NCBI RefSeq assembly: GCF_900177295.1
Contig: NZ_FWZX01000029.1
Span: forward strand, 26,296 to 90,295
Origin: Tistlia consotensis USBA 355
Lineage (GTDB): Bacteria > Pseudomonadota > Alphaproteobacteria > Kiloniellales > DSM-21159
Length of the DNA stretch: 64,000 nt
Reading direction: 5' to 3'
Positions 10,374 to 19,889 of this stretch are shown piece by piece. Numbering within the stretch: position 1 is the stretch's first letter; each line of letters starts with the position of its first letter. The notes beneath the pieces are model-generated. The model was given only the letters and a program-made list of their open reading frames with translations. It was not told the origin of the DNA and made no database searches. A program made the position numbers and the translations under genes.

Positions 10374-11696
10374 ATGGAGAGTCACGTGGCGGCGGATGGC
10401 AAGAACGCAACGGCAACCCTGACCGACAACACGACCGGCAAGAGCTGGGACTTTCCGATCCTGGAGGGAACGGTCGGGCCACGGGTGATCGACGTGCGCA
10501 AGCTCTACGCCGAGACCGGCATGTTCACCTACGACCCGGGCTTCACCTCGACCGGGTCCTGCGAGTCCGCGATCACCTACATCGACGGCGACCAGGGCGT
10601 GCTGATGCACCGCGGCTACAAGATCGAGGAGCTGGCGGAGCAGTCCAACTTCCTGGAGGTCTGCTACCTGCTGCTGCACGGCGAGCTGCCGGACAAGGCG
10701 CAGATGAAGTCCTTCGAGAAGAACATCACCTACCACACGATGCTGCACGAGCAGATGATGTACTTCTTCCGGGGCTTCCGGCGCGACAGCCACCCGATGG
10801 CGATCATGTGCGGCGTGGTCGGCGCGCTCTCGGCCTTCTACCACGACTCGACCGACATCCGGGACCCGCACCAGCGGATGGTCGCGCAGCACCGCCTGAT
10901 CGCGAAGATGCCGACGATCGCGTCGATGGCCTTCAAGTATTCGATCGGCCAGCCCTTCGTCTATCCGCGCAACGACCTCAGCTACGCCGAGAACTTCCTC
11001 TACATGACCTTCGCGGTGCCGGCGGAGGAGTACAAGGTCAGCCCGGTCATGGCGCGCGCCATGGACCGCATCTTCATCCTGCACGCGGACCACGAGCAGA
11101 ACGCCTCGACCTCGACGGTGCGCATCGCCGGCTCGTCGGGCGCCAATCCCTTCGCCTGCATCGCCGCCGGCATCGCCAGCCTCTGGGGCCCGGCGCACGG
11201 CGGCGCCAACGAGGCGGTGCTCAACATGCTCATGGAGATCGGCCACAAGGACAAGATCCCGGAGTTCCTGGCGCGCGCCAAGGACAAGGACGATCCCTTC
11301 CGCCTGATGGGCTTCGGCCACCGCGTCTACAAGAACTACGATCCGCGCGCCAAGGTGCTGCGCCAGTCGGCCTACGAGGTGCTGGAGGAGCTGGGCGACA
11401 GCAACGACCCGCTGCTCGAGCTGGCCATGGAGCTCGAGAAGATCGCGCTGGAGGACCCCTACTTCGTCGAGAAGAAGCTGTTCCCGAACGTCGACTTCTA
11501 TTCGGGCATCATCCTCAAGGCGATGGGCTTCCCGACCTCGATGTTCACCGTGCTCTTCGCCCTGGCCCGCACGGTCGGCTGGGTCGCCCAGTGGACCGAG
11601 ATGATCGAGGACCCGCAGCAGAAGATCAGCCGGCCGCGCCAGCTCTACAAGGGCTACACCGAGCGCGCCTACAAGCCCCTCGACCAGCGCGGCTGA
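10374..11696 (+). CDS. gltA: Citrate synthase
   Basis: The 440-residue protein is a type II (hexameric) citrate synthase. The catalytic histidines are H275 in [10 protein letters not shown] and H316 in [14 protein letters not shown], followed by the catalytic aspartate further on. The N-terminal small domain ([19 protein letters not shown]) is typical of Gram-negative enzymes regulated by NADH. It condenses oxaloacetate with acetyl-CoA at entry to the TCA cycle. The ATG at 10374 has only a weak AGGGAA site. The gene converges on the sensor kinase gene with an 10-bp gap. Confidence 0.97.
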   Translation: MESHVAADGKNATATLTDNTTGKSWDFPILEGTVGPRVIDVRKLYAETGMFTYDPGFTSTGSCESAITYIDGDQGVLMHRGYKIEELAEQSNFLEVCYLLLHGELPDKAQMKSFEKNITYHTMLHEQMMYFFRGFRRDSHPMAIMCGVVGALSAFYHDSTDIRDPHQRMVAQHRLIAKMPTIASMAFKYSIGQPFVYPRNDLSYAENFLYMTFAVPAEEYKVSPVMARAMDRIFILHADHEQNASTSTVRIAGSSGANPFACIAAGIASLWGPAHGGANEAVLNMLMEIGHKDKIPEFLARAKDKDDPFRLMGFGHRVYKNYDPRAKVLRQSAYEVLEELGDSNDPLLELAMELEKIALEDPYFVEKKLFPNVDFYSGIILKAMGFPTSMFTVLFALARTVGWVAQWTEMIEDPQQKISRPRQLYKGYTERAYKPLDQRG

Positions 11697-11706
11697 GCGC
11701 CGGCCC

Positions 11707-13101
11707 TCAGGCCTCGGCCAGCGCCGAGGGCGCCGGCCGGGCCGCCTGTCCCGGTGACGGGAACAGCACCTCGAGCCGCAGCCCCGGCCGGTTGTCGAGC
11801 AGGCGGATCTCGGCGTCGTGCAGCAGCGCGATCGAGCGGGCGATGCTGAGGCCCAGGCCGTTGCCGCGCGTCGAGCGGCTGCGGTCGAGCCGGTAGAAGC
11901 GCTTGAAGACCAGCTCGCGCTCGGCCTCGGGGATGCCCGGCCCGTCGTCGGCGACGGCCAGCAGCGGCCGGCCGCCGCGCCGCGCCAGCTCCAGCGACAG
12001 GCTGGCGCCCGGCGGCGTGTGCTCGATCGCGTTCTCCAGCGCGTTGGCGGCCATCTGGGTCAGCAGCGCCCGGTCGCCGCGCACCGTCAGGCCGGCGGCG
12101 ATCGTCGAGGCGAAGCGCTTGCCGGCCTCGCTGGCCACGGCCTCGTAGGTCTCGGCGAGCTCGGCGGCGAGCGCCGAGAGGTCGACCGGCAGGAAGCTGG
12201 CGCGCGTCGTCCCGGAATCGATCTGGCCGATGCGCAGCAGGGCGTCGAAGGTGGCGAGCAGCTGGTCGACCTCGTCGAGCGCCGCCACGACCAGGCGGTC
12301 GCGGCGTTCCGGCCCGGGGTCCTCGAAGCGCAGCGCCTCCAGCCGGTTGTGGACCCGGGTCAGCGGCGTGCGCAGGTCGTGGGCGATGCCGCTGGAGACC
12401 ATCTCGACGTCCTGGGTCAGGGCCTCGATGCCGTCGAGCATAGCGTTGATGTTGCCGGACAGCCGGTCGAACTCGTCGCCGGTGCCGTGCAGCGGGATCC
12501 GGGTCGCGACCCCGCCGTCGCGGATCCGCTCGGTCGCCCGCGCGATGCCGTCGATCCGGCGCAGCACCATGACCGCCATCATCCAGCCGCAGATCAGCGC
12601 AAGCGGCACCGCGATGGCGAAGGTCCAGCTGGTGCCGTTGCGCACCAGCGCCGTGGTGTCGTGCAGCAGCTCGGAGTTGACCGCCACCGCCAGCAGCATG
12701 CCGTTCCCGAGGCCGACCGCCTTGGCGATCATCGGCTCGTCGTCGTCGAGCGCGCTGTACTCGAACCAGCCGGCGCGGCCGGGCAGCGCCGTCATGCTGC
12801 CGGCGAGCAGGCCCTGCCCGCCCCGGCTCAGGCCGTAGAGGAAGCCGGTGTCCTGGAAGTTCGGCGTCCGGGCGTCGAGCTCGACCGCCAGCGCCGCCAG
12901 GCCCTTGGCCTGCTCGAGCTGGCGCAGGCGCACGATCTCCCGCTCGACGTCGCCGCGCAGGTCGCGCTCGATGTACCAGACCGCGGCGGTGCCGCCGGCC
13001 AGCAGCAGCGAGACCACGCCGACGACGAACAGGCCGACGTAGACGATGGTCAGCCGGAACGAGGCCGAGGAGAGGATCTTAGCCGGCTGGCGCAAGGACA
13101 T
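11707..13101 (-). CDS. Sensor histidine kinase of a two-component system
   Basis: The 464-residue kinase has a membrane helix (about 15-44), a periplasmic domain (about 45-155), a second helix (158-180), a HAMP linker, the HisKA box with H241 (SSGIAHDLRTPLTRV), and a HATPase domain with N-box NALENAIEHTPPGAS, G1 box VADDGPGIP and G2 box GNGLGLSIARSI. It would phosphorylate the response regulator encoded just upstream, whose frame overlaps it by 23 bp. The periplasmic domain is too small and generic to name a signal. General architecture resembles QseC/PhoQ-type kinases; the inducer is unknown. Confidence 0.93.
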   Translation of the reverse strand: MSLRQPAKILSSASFRLTIVYVGLFVVGVVSLLLAGGTAAVWYIERDLRGDVEREIVRLRQLEQAKGLAALAVELDARTPNFQDTGFLYGLSRGGQGLLAGSMTALPGRAGWFEYSALDDDEPMIAKAVGLGNGMLLAVAVNSELLHDTTALVRNGTSWTFAIAVPLALICGWMMAVMVLRRIDGIARATERIRDGGVATRIPLHGTGDEFDRLSGNINAMLDGIEALTQDVEMVSSGIAHDLRTPLTRVHNRLEALRFEDPGPERRDRLVVAALDEVDQLLATFDALLRIGQIDSGTTRASFLPVDLSALAAELAETYEAVASEAGKRFASTIAAGLTVRGDRALLTQMAANALENAIEHTPPGASLSLELARRGGRPLLAVADDGPGIPEAERELVFKRFYRLDRSRSTRGNGLGLSIARSIALLHDAEIRLLDNRPGLRLEVLFPSPGQAARPAPSALAEA

Positions 13102-13756
13102 AGCCGGCTCCCCTGACGGTCCGGATCAGCTCCTCGGCGAAGGGTCGGTCGACCTTGGCGCGCAGCCGGCTCATGTGGGTCTCGACGACGCTGGTCTTGG
13201 GCTCGAAATTGTACTCCCAGACGTGCTCCAGCAGCATCGTGCGCGTGACGACCTCGCCGGCGTGCTGCATCAGGTACTCGAGCAGCCGGTACTCGCGCGG
13301 CTGCAGCTCGATCGTCTGGCCGCCGCGCTGGACCTGGCGGGTCAGGCGGTTGAGCGTCAGGTCGCCGACCGACAGCTCGGCATCTGGCTGGTTGAGCGGC
13401 CGCCGCCGGACCAGGGCGCGCAGCCGCGCGGTCAGCTCCGAGAAGGCGAAGGGCTTGACCAGGTAGTCGTCGCCGCCGGCGTCGAGCCCGGTCACCCGGT
13501 GGTCCAGGCTGCTCAGGGCGCTGAGGAACAGCACCGGCGCCTCGACCCCGGATTCGCGCAGCAGCTTGACGACCTGCAGGCCGTCCATGCCGGGCAGCAG
13601 CCGGTCCAGGACCAGCACGTCGTACTGGCCGTCGCTGGCCAGGAACAGGCCGTCGCGGCCAGTCGCCGCGTGGTCGACCAAGTCGCCGCGCTCGCGCAGC
13701 CCGCGCACGATGTAGTCCGCCGTGTCGGCGTCGTCCTCGATCAGCAGCACTTTCAC
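13079..13756 (-). CDS. OmpR-family response regulator
   Basis: The 225-residue regulator has a receiver domain with phosphorylation site D51 (VLVLDRLLPGMDG), acidic pocket IEDD at 6-9 and conserved lysine in VKPFAF, then a winged-helix DNA-binding domain (QPREYRLLEYLMQHAGEVVTRTMLLEHVW, ETHMSRLRAKVD). It starts at GTG 13756 (VKVLLIEDD). It is translated first and overlaps the kinase gene, so the pair is stoichiometrically coupled. No target promoter can be assigned from the sequence. Confidence 0.95.
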   Translation of the reverse strand: MKVLLIEDDADTADYIVRGLRERGDLVDHAATGRDGLFLASDGQYDVLVLDRLLPGMDGLQVVKLLRESGVEAPVLFLSALSSLDHRVTGLDAGGDDYLVKPFAFSELTARLRALVRRRPLNQPDAELSVGDLTLNRLTRQVQRGGQTIELQPREYRLLEYLMQHAGEVVTRTMLLEHVWEYNFEPKTSVVETHMSRLRAKVDRPFAEELIRTVRGAGYVLAPAG

Positions 13757-13796
13757 GGTCGGGGTCGGTCCCTCGGGTCGTTTCCGTCCGGGCGCA

Positions 13797-15542
13797 CTAT
13801 CCCCCGAGCAGCGCGAAGGTGTCGACGTTCACGGCGTCGCGGCAGCCCGGCATCTCGATGTGCAGGGCATGCCAGACCGCGAAGAACAGCAGCTGCCAGC
13901 GCAGGCCGGCCGTCTCGCGCCGGGCCTCCCGGAACAGCCGGCCGGCGTCGAGCTCCGGCAGGTGGAGCCGGAGCGCCCGGTTGTCGGCGAGCAGGCCGGC
14001 CAGGCGCCGGGCGCTGCGCTCCATCCAGTGGGCGACCGGCACCGTGAAGCCGCGCTTGCGGTCGAAGGCACCGGCCTCCGGCGCCTCGCGCTGCAGCCAG
14101 GTCTTGAGCAGCAGCTTGCCGGTCCCGCCGGACAGCCGGAGCCGGTCCGGCAGGCCCAGGCCGAACTGCAGCACCTCGCGGTCGAGGAAGGGCGTGCGCC
14201 CCTCCAGGCCGTGCGCCATCAGGCAGTTGTCCAGGCGCAGCAGCAGCTTGGCCGGCAGCGTCTCGGCGAGGTCGCGGAGCTGCCGGGCGACCAGGCGCGA
14301 CGGGCCGGGCCCGCCCCCGGCCGGACGGAAGGCGCTGCGCTCCGGGACCGGCGCGAAGGACTCGCGGCCGCGCAGCCGCCGCAGCCAGCTGCGCAGCCAG
14401 CTCTGGCGATAGCGGCCGTAGCCGGCGAAGACCTCGTCGCCGCCCTCACCGCACAGCACGACCTTGAGCGACTGCGCGGCGGTCTCGGCCAGCTTCCAGG
14501 TCGGCAGGGCCGCATAGTCGGCGACCGGATCCTCCATGTAGGCGGCGACCCGCGGCAGATAGGTCCAGCAGTCGGCCTCGGTGAAGGTCAGCGCCTGGTG
14601 CTCGCTGCCGAAGCGCTGGGCGAGGCGGCGCGCCCGCTCCGGCTCGGCATCCCCCCCCTTGCCCCCGCGCGGGCCGACGTCGAAGCCGATCGTGAAGGAC
14701 TGGATCGGCGGCAGGCCGAGCTTGGCGTGGGCGACCAGGATCGCCGAGGAATCGACGCCGCCCGACAGGAACAGGCCGTAGGGCACGTCGGCCCGGCAGT
14801 GCAGCCGGACGCTGTCCAGCAGGACCTCGTCGAGCTGCACCAGGGCCGATGCCCGGCTCGGCGGCGGGCTCCGCCGCGGCAGGGCCAGGGCCGGCAGCCG
14901 GCTCTCGGCCCGGCGGCCGCCGGCGATCGTCACCAGCTCGCCGGGCAGGACGCGCCGGACGCCGGCGAGCAGCGCGTCCTCGCCCAGGCAGTAGCCGCGC
15001 GCCAGCCAGTCCTGCAGCGGGCCGTCGGCGACCCGGGCGACGGCCAGCCCGGCCTGCACGAAGGCCTTGGGCGAGGAGGCGAAGGCGACGCCCTGGGGAA
15101 GGTCGAGAAGGTAGAGCGGCTTGATGCCGAAGCGGTCGCGATGCAGGACCAGCAGGTCGCGCACGGGGTCGTGCAGCGCGAAGGCGAACATGCCGCGCAG
15201 CCGCTCGAACCCCTCCGGCCCGAAGGTCTCGTAGACCGCCAGGATCACCTCGGTATCGCAGAGGGTGCGGAAGCGGTAGCCCGGCAGCGCCGCCCGCAGC
15301 TCGGGCGCGTTGTAGATCTCGCCGTTGTAGCTGATCACCGTACCGGCCGCCGAGGACATCGGCTGGGCGCCGCCGGCGAGGTCGACGATCGACAGGCGGG
15401 CATGGCCGAGGCCGACCGGCCCCTGGGTCCAGAGGTCCGCGGCGTCGGGCCCGCGCGAATGCAGCGCCTCCGTCATGCGTTGCAGGACCCGGCGGTCAAC
15501 CGCCCTGCCCTCGGCCATGAACAGGCCAGCCACTCCGCACAT
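13797..15542 (-). CDS. asnB: Asparagine synthetase-like enzyme (glutamine-hydrolysing)
   Basis: The 581-residue protein starts MCGVAG, leaving the nucleophile C2 after Met removal. The N-terminal glutaminase domain shows RGPDA, GHARLSIVD, SYNGEIYN and CDTEVI; the synthetase domain has the PP-loop SGGVDSS at 260-266 and the later GEGGDEVFAGYGRY. The reaction is ATP-dependent amidation using glutamine nitrogen. Family members include true asparagine synthetases and enzymes that amidate cell-envelope or secondary-metabolite substrates. Its upstream neighbours on the same strand, mprF and acvB, are envelope lipid genes 207 bp away, so an envelope role is possible but only inferred. The length is in range. 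Confidence 0.85.
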   Translation of the reverse strand: MCGVAGLFMAEGRAVDRRVLQRMTEALHSRGPDAADLWTQGPVGLGHARLSIVDLAGGAQPMSSAAGTVISYNGEIYNAPELRAALPGYRFRTLCDTEVILAVYETFGPEGFERLRGMFAFALHDPVRDLLVLHRDRFGIKPLYLLDLPQGVAFASSPKAFVQAGLAVARVADGPLQDWLARGYCLGEDALLAGVRRVLPGELVTIAGGRRAESRLPALALPRRSPPPSRASALVQLDEVLLDSVRLHCRADVPYGLFLSGGVDSSAILVAHAKLGLPPIQSFTIGFDVGPRGGKGGDAEPERARRLAQRFGSEHQALTFTEADCWTYLPRVAAYMEDPVADYAALPTWKLAETAAQSLKVVLCGEGGDEVFAGYGRYRQSWLRSWLRRLRGRESFAPVPERSAFRPAGGGPGPSRLVARQLRDLAETLPAKLLLRLDNCLMAHGLEGRTPFLDREVLQFGLGLPDRLRLSGGTGKLLLKTWLQREAPEAGAFDRKRGFTVPVAHWMERSARRLAGLLADNRALRLHLPELDAGRLFREARRETAGLRWQLLFFAVWHALHIEMPGCRDAVNVDTFALLGG

Positions 15543-15713
15543 GCCGCGCGCACCCCGGTCGCCACGGTCCTGGGTTGCGCTCCCGGACCCTTGGGCCGGG
15601 CGGCGGACCGACGTCGAGGACCGTGGCAGGGCGAGCGACCGGTACGCCCCGTCACGGCGGGCCGTGCCGGGACCGGCACTATCGGCCGCGGCAGCTTACC
15701 GGAGCCGCGCAGC

Positions 15714-15735
15714 CACTTTACAAATCGGTAAAGTG
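15714..15735. repeat. Short AT-rich inverted repeat between mprF and asnB
   Basis: CACTTTAC (15714-15721) and GTAAAGTG (15728-15735) are perfect 8-bp arms around AAATCG. The site is 15 bp past the mprF stop and 172 bp before the asnB start, on the minus strand that both share. It stands out in GC-rich sequence. It could be a regulator operator in the asnB promoter region or a weak hairpin; no T-run follows. The rest of the 207-bp gap shows nothing I recognise. Confidence 0.5.
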
Positions 15736-15749
15736 AACGGATGCCCGCG

Positions 15750-18401
15750 TCAGCGCCTGGCCAGGCCGCTCCAGCCGCCGGCGATCAGCGCCGCGGCGTC
15801 GGCCAGGGCCGGCGCCAGCCCGAGGCTCGGCGTCAGCACGTAGACCGACTCCCAGTCGGGATCGAACTTCTCCTTGTAGGCCCGCAGGCCGGCGAAGTTG
15901 TAGAAGCGCGCGCCATGCCGGGCGATCGAGCCGGCGACCTGGCTCCACAGCGGCGCCAGCCGGTGCGCCGGCAGGCCGCTCAGCACCGCCATGCCCAGGC
16001 TGAAGCGGCGATAGCCCTGCTGCTGCGCCCACAGCAGGATCTCGGCGAACAGGAAGTCCATGGTGCAGTTCGGCGCCGCCGACCCGTAGCGCATCAGGTC
16101 GATCGAGACCTGCTGACGGCCGCCGGCGAGCCAGAGGTTGGCGAAGGCGACGATCCGGCCCTCGTTGCGCGCCACCGCGACCGGCGTGCGGGCGAGGTAG
16201 CCCTCGTCGAAGAAGCCGAGCGAGAAGCGCTTCTCGCGGGTGCCGCGCTCCACCAGCCACTGGTCGGAGACGAGCCGGAGCTCGGGCAGCGCCGCGACCA
16301 GCCGCTCGCCCTCGAGCACCTCGAAGGTCGTGCCCTCGCGTTCCGCCCGGCTGCGGGCGTTGCGCAGGTCCGCGCGGCGCCGTCCGGCCAGGCTGAAGCC
16401 GGCGAGGTCGATGTAGGCGATCTCGCCGAACTTGCTGGGATGCAGGCCGAGGTCCAGCAGCGGCGGCAGGTCGCGCGCCGAGACCTCGTAGAAGACCGCG
16501 CGCCCGGCGTTGCGGTCGACCAGGTCGCGGAAATCCCAGAGCAGCTCCGGCCAGAGCTCGCGCGGGCCGACCGGCGGCCCCATGGCGATCCAGCTGCGTC
16601 CGTGCACGGCGTACATGACGAAGGCCTGGCGGCCGCGGTCGAACAGCAGCGCCTTGTCGCCGGTCAGCGCCAGGTGCGCGGCGGCGCTCGGCGAGTCGCG
16701 CACGATGCGCTCGGCCTCGGCCAGCTCCGCGGCGCCGGCCAGCGACGGCAGGGCGCGGGACGGCCGCAGCAGGTGCCAGCCGGCGAAGAGCAGCGCCACC
16801 ACCGTCGCCGCCAGGGTCGCCCGCAGCGCGCGCGGCGCGTCGGCGTGCAGCGCGACCTGCCACCACAGCTGGTCGGCGTACTCGATGTGCCGGAACGCGA
16901 AGAGCAGCAGCCAGAGGGTCGCCAGCAGGCCGGCGACGACCGCCAGGGTCCAGCGCCAGCCGAAGCGCTCGTCGAGCAGCGAGGCCCGGCGGTAGAACTC
17001 CCGCCCGCAGGGCGCCAGCAGCAGCAGGAAGAGGGCCAGCACCGTCGCCTCTTCCCAGTCGAAGCCCTTGAGCAGCGAGGCCGCCGCGCCGACCGGCAGC
17101 AGCACCAGGGTCAGGCGCCAGGCCAGGCGCAGCCGCCGCGCCAGGCCGCGGGCCAGGATCAGCAGGCCGACGCCGATCAGGCTGCCGAGCAGGTGCGAGG
17201 TCTCGATCAGGGCCTCCGGGACCAGCCGCGCCAGCTCCGCCATCCGCGAGTGGATCGCCGGGGTCGCGCCCGAGGCCAGCAGCACCAGGCCGGCGACGAA
17301 GACCAGGGTCGCCGCCACGCTCGGCGCCAGGCTGCTCAGCAGCCGGCCGGCGTCGGCCAGCGGCAGCAGGGCCTGGCCGAAGGCGCGGCGCAGCTCGAAG
17401 ACCATCAGCAGCAGCCCGCCCAGGGTCAGCGGCAGCAGGTAGTAGACGCCGCGGTAGGCGATCAGCGCGCCGACCACCGCGGTCAGCTGTTGGTCGGCCG
17501 GCGACAGCAGCAGCAGCACGGCGCCGTCGAAGACCCCGAGGCCGCCGGGCACGTGGCTGATCACGCCGGCGATGGTCGAGAGCACGAAGATTCCGAGCAG
17601 CAGGGGATAGCTGACGTGCAGGCCGGCCGGCAGCAGCAGCCAGAGGCAGCCGGCGGCGGCGCCGATGTCGACGATCGCCAGGACGATCTGGATCGTCGTC
17701 AGGCCGAGCGGCGTCGGCGGGAAGCTATGGCCGAACAGCCTCAGCTCACGGCGCGTCCGGTCGCTCCAGATCAGGTAGGCCAGCACGGCCGCCAGCAGGG
17801 CGCCGCCGATGGCGCGCCAGGCGCCCTCCGAGAGCGAGGCCAGGCCGGCGGCGATGCCCGGCTCGATGACCAGCACGCCGCCAATCATCGTGCCGAGGCC
17901 GAGGCCGAAGGTGACGCCGAAGAACAGCTGGACCTTGACCACGTCGGCCAGCGACAGGCCCTCGGCGGCGTAGAGCCGGTAGCGGATGCCGCCGCCGATC
18001 AGCCCGGCGAAGCCGGTCGAGTGGGCGACCGACTGGGCGATGAAGGAGACCGCGGCGACCCGCCGGTAGGGCAAGGCCTGGCCGATGTGGCGCAGGCCCC
18101 AGTAGTCGTAGCCGGTCAGGGCGAAGTAGCTGAGCAGCGACAGCCCGGTCGCGAAGGTCAGCTGGTGCGCGCTCATGCGGCCCAGCTCGCGGGCCAGCTG
18201 GTGGTAGCGGAAGTGGGCGAAGACGCCGTGCAGCAGCCAGATCGCGGCGCCCAGCGTGACCGCCCCGATCAGGAACGGCAGGACGGTACGCAGGCGCTGC
18301 AGCAGGGACGGTGGCACGTCCGCTGCGACCTCCGTCGGCTCGGGCTCGGCGACGCCCCCCGCGTCGGCAGAGCCCCTGGTATCCTCGGCAATGCCCCTCA
18401 A
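15750..18401 (-). CDS. mprF: Bifunctional lysylphosphatidylglycerol flippase/synthetase (MprF/LpiA family)
   Basis: The 883-residue protein has about 14 N-terminal membrane helices that match the UPF0104 flippase part, with GIISHVPGGLGVFDGAVLLLL-like segments near residue 280, and a cytoplasmic C-terminal DUF2156 transferase domain from about 540 (HGRSWIAMGPPVG, FANLWLAGG, DLMRYG, MDFLFAEILLWA, YNFAGLRAYKEKFDP). MprF transfers lysine from Lys-tRNA to phosphatidylglycerol and flips the product outward, lowering surface charge and sensitivity to cationic peptides and acid. The only upstream in-frame start is TTG 18401, 3 bp after acvB; a GTG about 28 codons in is an alternative. Coupling to acvB mirrors the lpiA-acvB pairing of Agrobacterium. 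Confidence 0.93.
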   Translation of the reverse strand: MRGIAEDTRGSADAGGVAEPEPTEVAADVPPSLLQRLRTVLPFLIGAVTLGAAIWLLHGVFAHFRYHQLARELGRMSAHQLTFATGLSLLSYFALTGYDYWGLRHIGQALPYRRVAAVSFIAQSVAHSTGFAGLIGGGIRYRLYAAEGLSLADVVKVQLFFGVTFGLGLGTMIGGVLVIEPGIAAGLASLSEGAWRAIGGALLAAVLAYLIWSDRTRRELRLFGHSFPPTPLGLTTIQIVLAIVDIGAAAGCLWLLLPAGLHVSYPLLLGIFVLSTIAGVISHVPGGLGVFDGAVLLLLSPADQQLTAVVGALIAYRGVYYLLPLTLGGLLLMVFELRRAFGQALLPLADAGRLLSSLAPSVAATLVFVAGLVLLASGATPAIHSRMAELARLVPEALIETSHLLGSLIGVGLLILARGLARRLRLAWRLTLVLLPVGAAASLLKGFDWEEATVLALFLLLLAPCGREFYRRASLLDERFGWRWTLAVVAGLLATLWLLLFAFRHIEYADQLWWQVALHADAPRALRATLAATVVALLFAGWHLLRPSRALPSLAGAAELAEAERIVRDSPSAAAHLALTGDKALLFDRGRQAFVMYAVHGRSWIAMGPPVGPRELWPELLWDFRDLVDRNAGRAVFYEVSARDLPPLLDLGLHPSKFGEIAYIDLAGFSLAGRRRADLRNARSRAEREGTTFEVLEGERLVAALPELRLVSDQWLVERGTREKRFSLGFFDEGYLARTPVAVARNEGRIVAFANLWLAGGRQQVSIDLMRYGSAAPNCTMDFLFAEILLWAQQQGYRRFSLGMAVLSGLPAHRLAPLWSQVAGSIARHGARFYNFAGLRAYKEKFDPDWESVYVLTPSLGLAPALADAAALIAGGWSGLARR

Positions 18402-18404
18402 GCC

Positions 18405-19742
18405 CTAACCCCGCTTGTCGAGCCCTGCCAGAATGCGCGCCGCCAGGGCCTCGTAATCGCCGTCGAAATGGTGGCCACCGTCGGTCACGATCCGCTCAGC
18501 GCTGTCGAAATACCTGTTTCGACAGAGGCTGTCCTCTTCTTCCCGGCCCATGAAGCATTGGACCCTGCCGGGGGCGAGCCGGTCCAGTGCCGGTTCGATG
18601 GGGCTGCCCCCCGCGGCGTCGATGCCGAGCCACCCTTCGACCTCGATCTTGAAGTGGGCCGAGGGACCGAGCCCGAGCAGCGAGACCTGGACGACGGCCG
18701 AGCGATCGGTCGCCGGCAGGTCGGCGATCACCGCGGGCAGAATGTCGGCGCCGAAGGAATAGCCGATCAGCAGCACCCGGTCGACCGCCCAGGCCTTGCG
18801 ATAATGCCGCAGCACGCGCGACAGGTCGGCCGCGACCGTCGCGGGCGTCTTCTCGCTCCAGAAATAGCGCAGGCTGTCCCAGCCGACCGCGGCGACGCCG
18901 CGCTTCGCGAGGATCTCGGCGATCTGCTTGTCCAGGTCGCGCCAGCCGCCGTCGCCGGAGAAGACCACCGCGAGCGCGCGCGGCCGGCCCTGGCTGGGCA
19001 GCGCGACCAGCGGCAGGTCCGACAGAGGCCCGTCGCCGTCCCGGCCGGCCTGACCCTCTTGGATCGCCGCGACCAGCCCGCCGCCCGCGTCGGCCCGGGC
19101 ATCGAGCCAGCCCGGGAGATCGGCCTGCAGCGCATAGCCGAAGCCGGCGTCCCGGCGCTCGGCCCGTGCGCCGGGACAGAACGGCAGCCGGCCGGGCAGC
19201 GCCGCGTCCGGCGCGATCGCGGCCGCCCCGGCGACGGTCGCGGCCGGCGCCTGGGCCAGGGCGACCTCGGCCAGCAGGCCGCCGAGCCCGCGCCCGGCGA
19301 GCACCGGGGAATGGTAGCTGGCGGCTCCGGCCCGGCGGCGCAGCGCCTTGCTGAGCGCCTCGATGTCGGAGACCAGGTAGATGCACTCGCCCTGCTCCGC
19401 GGCCTGGGCGCGCGCCAGGGTCGCGGCGCCGTCGAGGCCGACCACCGCATAGCCGGCCGCCGCAACCGCCCGGGCATCCTCCTCGTCCGTGGCCGACCAC
19501 CCGGCCCCCTCGGAGAAGAGGAAGACCAGGCCGTCGTCGACCGCCGCCTCGTTGTAGAGGCGCAGGTCGGCCAGGCGGCCGTCGCTGTCCCGGGACGGCG
19601 CCGCCGCCGCGGGCAGAGGGAGCAGGAAGGCCGTCGCCAGGAAGGCCAGCAGAAGATCGCGCAATCGGGTCGACCGGAAGGCTGCGTCGTCGGTCAACCG
19701 GGATGGTGCGATCGCCGCAGAGCTCGCCGGGCAGACTGCCAC
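18405..19742 (-). CDS. acvB: AcvB/VirJ-family lysyl-phosphatidylglycerol hydrolase
   Basis: The product has a hydrophobic export segment (LLLAFLATAFLLPLPAAAA, about 30-48), an N-terminal alpha/beta-fold half and a C-terminal VirJ domain with VVFSGDGGWRDLD, WDSLRYFWSEKTP and the nucleophile elbow GYSFGAD with S329. In Agrobacterium, AcvB is a periplasmic hydrolase that cleaves lysyl-phosphatidylglycerol, balancing its synthase. Here it precedes an MprF/LpiA gene by 3 bp. GTG 19742 is the earliest start; a TTG near residue 16 or 27 would give a more standard signal peptide, so the exact N-terminus is open. E396-E397-E398 and HH at the C-terminus lie close to where the catalytic histidine is expected. 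Confidence 0.87.
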   Translation of the reverse strand: MAVCPASSAAIAPSRLTDDAAFRSTRLRDLLLAFLATAFLLPLPAAAAPSRDSDGRLADLRLYNEAAVDDGLVFLFSEGAGWSATDEEDARAVAAAGYAVVGLDGAATLARAQAAEQGECIYLVSDIEALSKALRRRAGAASYHSPVLAGRGLGGLLAEVALAQAPAATVAGAAAIAPDAALPGRLPFCPGARAERRDAGFGYALQADLPGWLDARADAGGGLVAAIQEGQAGRDGDGPLSDLPLVALPSQGRPRALAVVFSGDGGWRDLDKQIAEILAKRGVAAVGWDSLRYFWSEKTPATVAADLSRVLRHYRKAWAVDRVLLIGYSFGADILPAVIADLPATDRSAVVQVSLLGLGPSAHFKIEVEGWLGIDAAGGSPIEPALDRLAPGRVQCFMGREEEDSLCRNRYFDSAERIVTDGGHHFDGDYEALAARILAGLDKRG

Positions 19743-19889
19743 CCTCGCCCGGGCCCGCGCGAGGGCGATAGCGTCGCAGGCAGGCCCCCTTGCCGATTCC
19801 TGCGCCCGCTCACAGAATCGTCAGTCCGGGGCGCGGCGGAGCCCATGGTACCGTCTCCGCGCCTTAACCAACGGGAGGAGATCCGGACG

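Noticed and set aside
11697..11760. Possible bidirectional terminator between gltA and the sensor kinase gene
   Set aside because: GC-rich dyads are present but overlap the kinase coding end, are imperfect and have no T-run, so I could not separate them from background.
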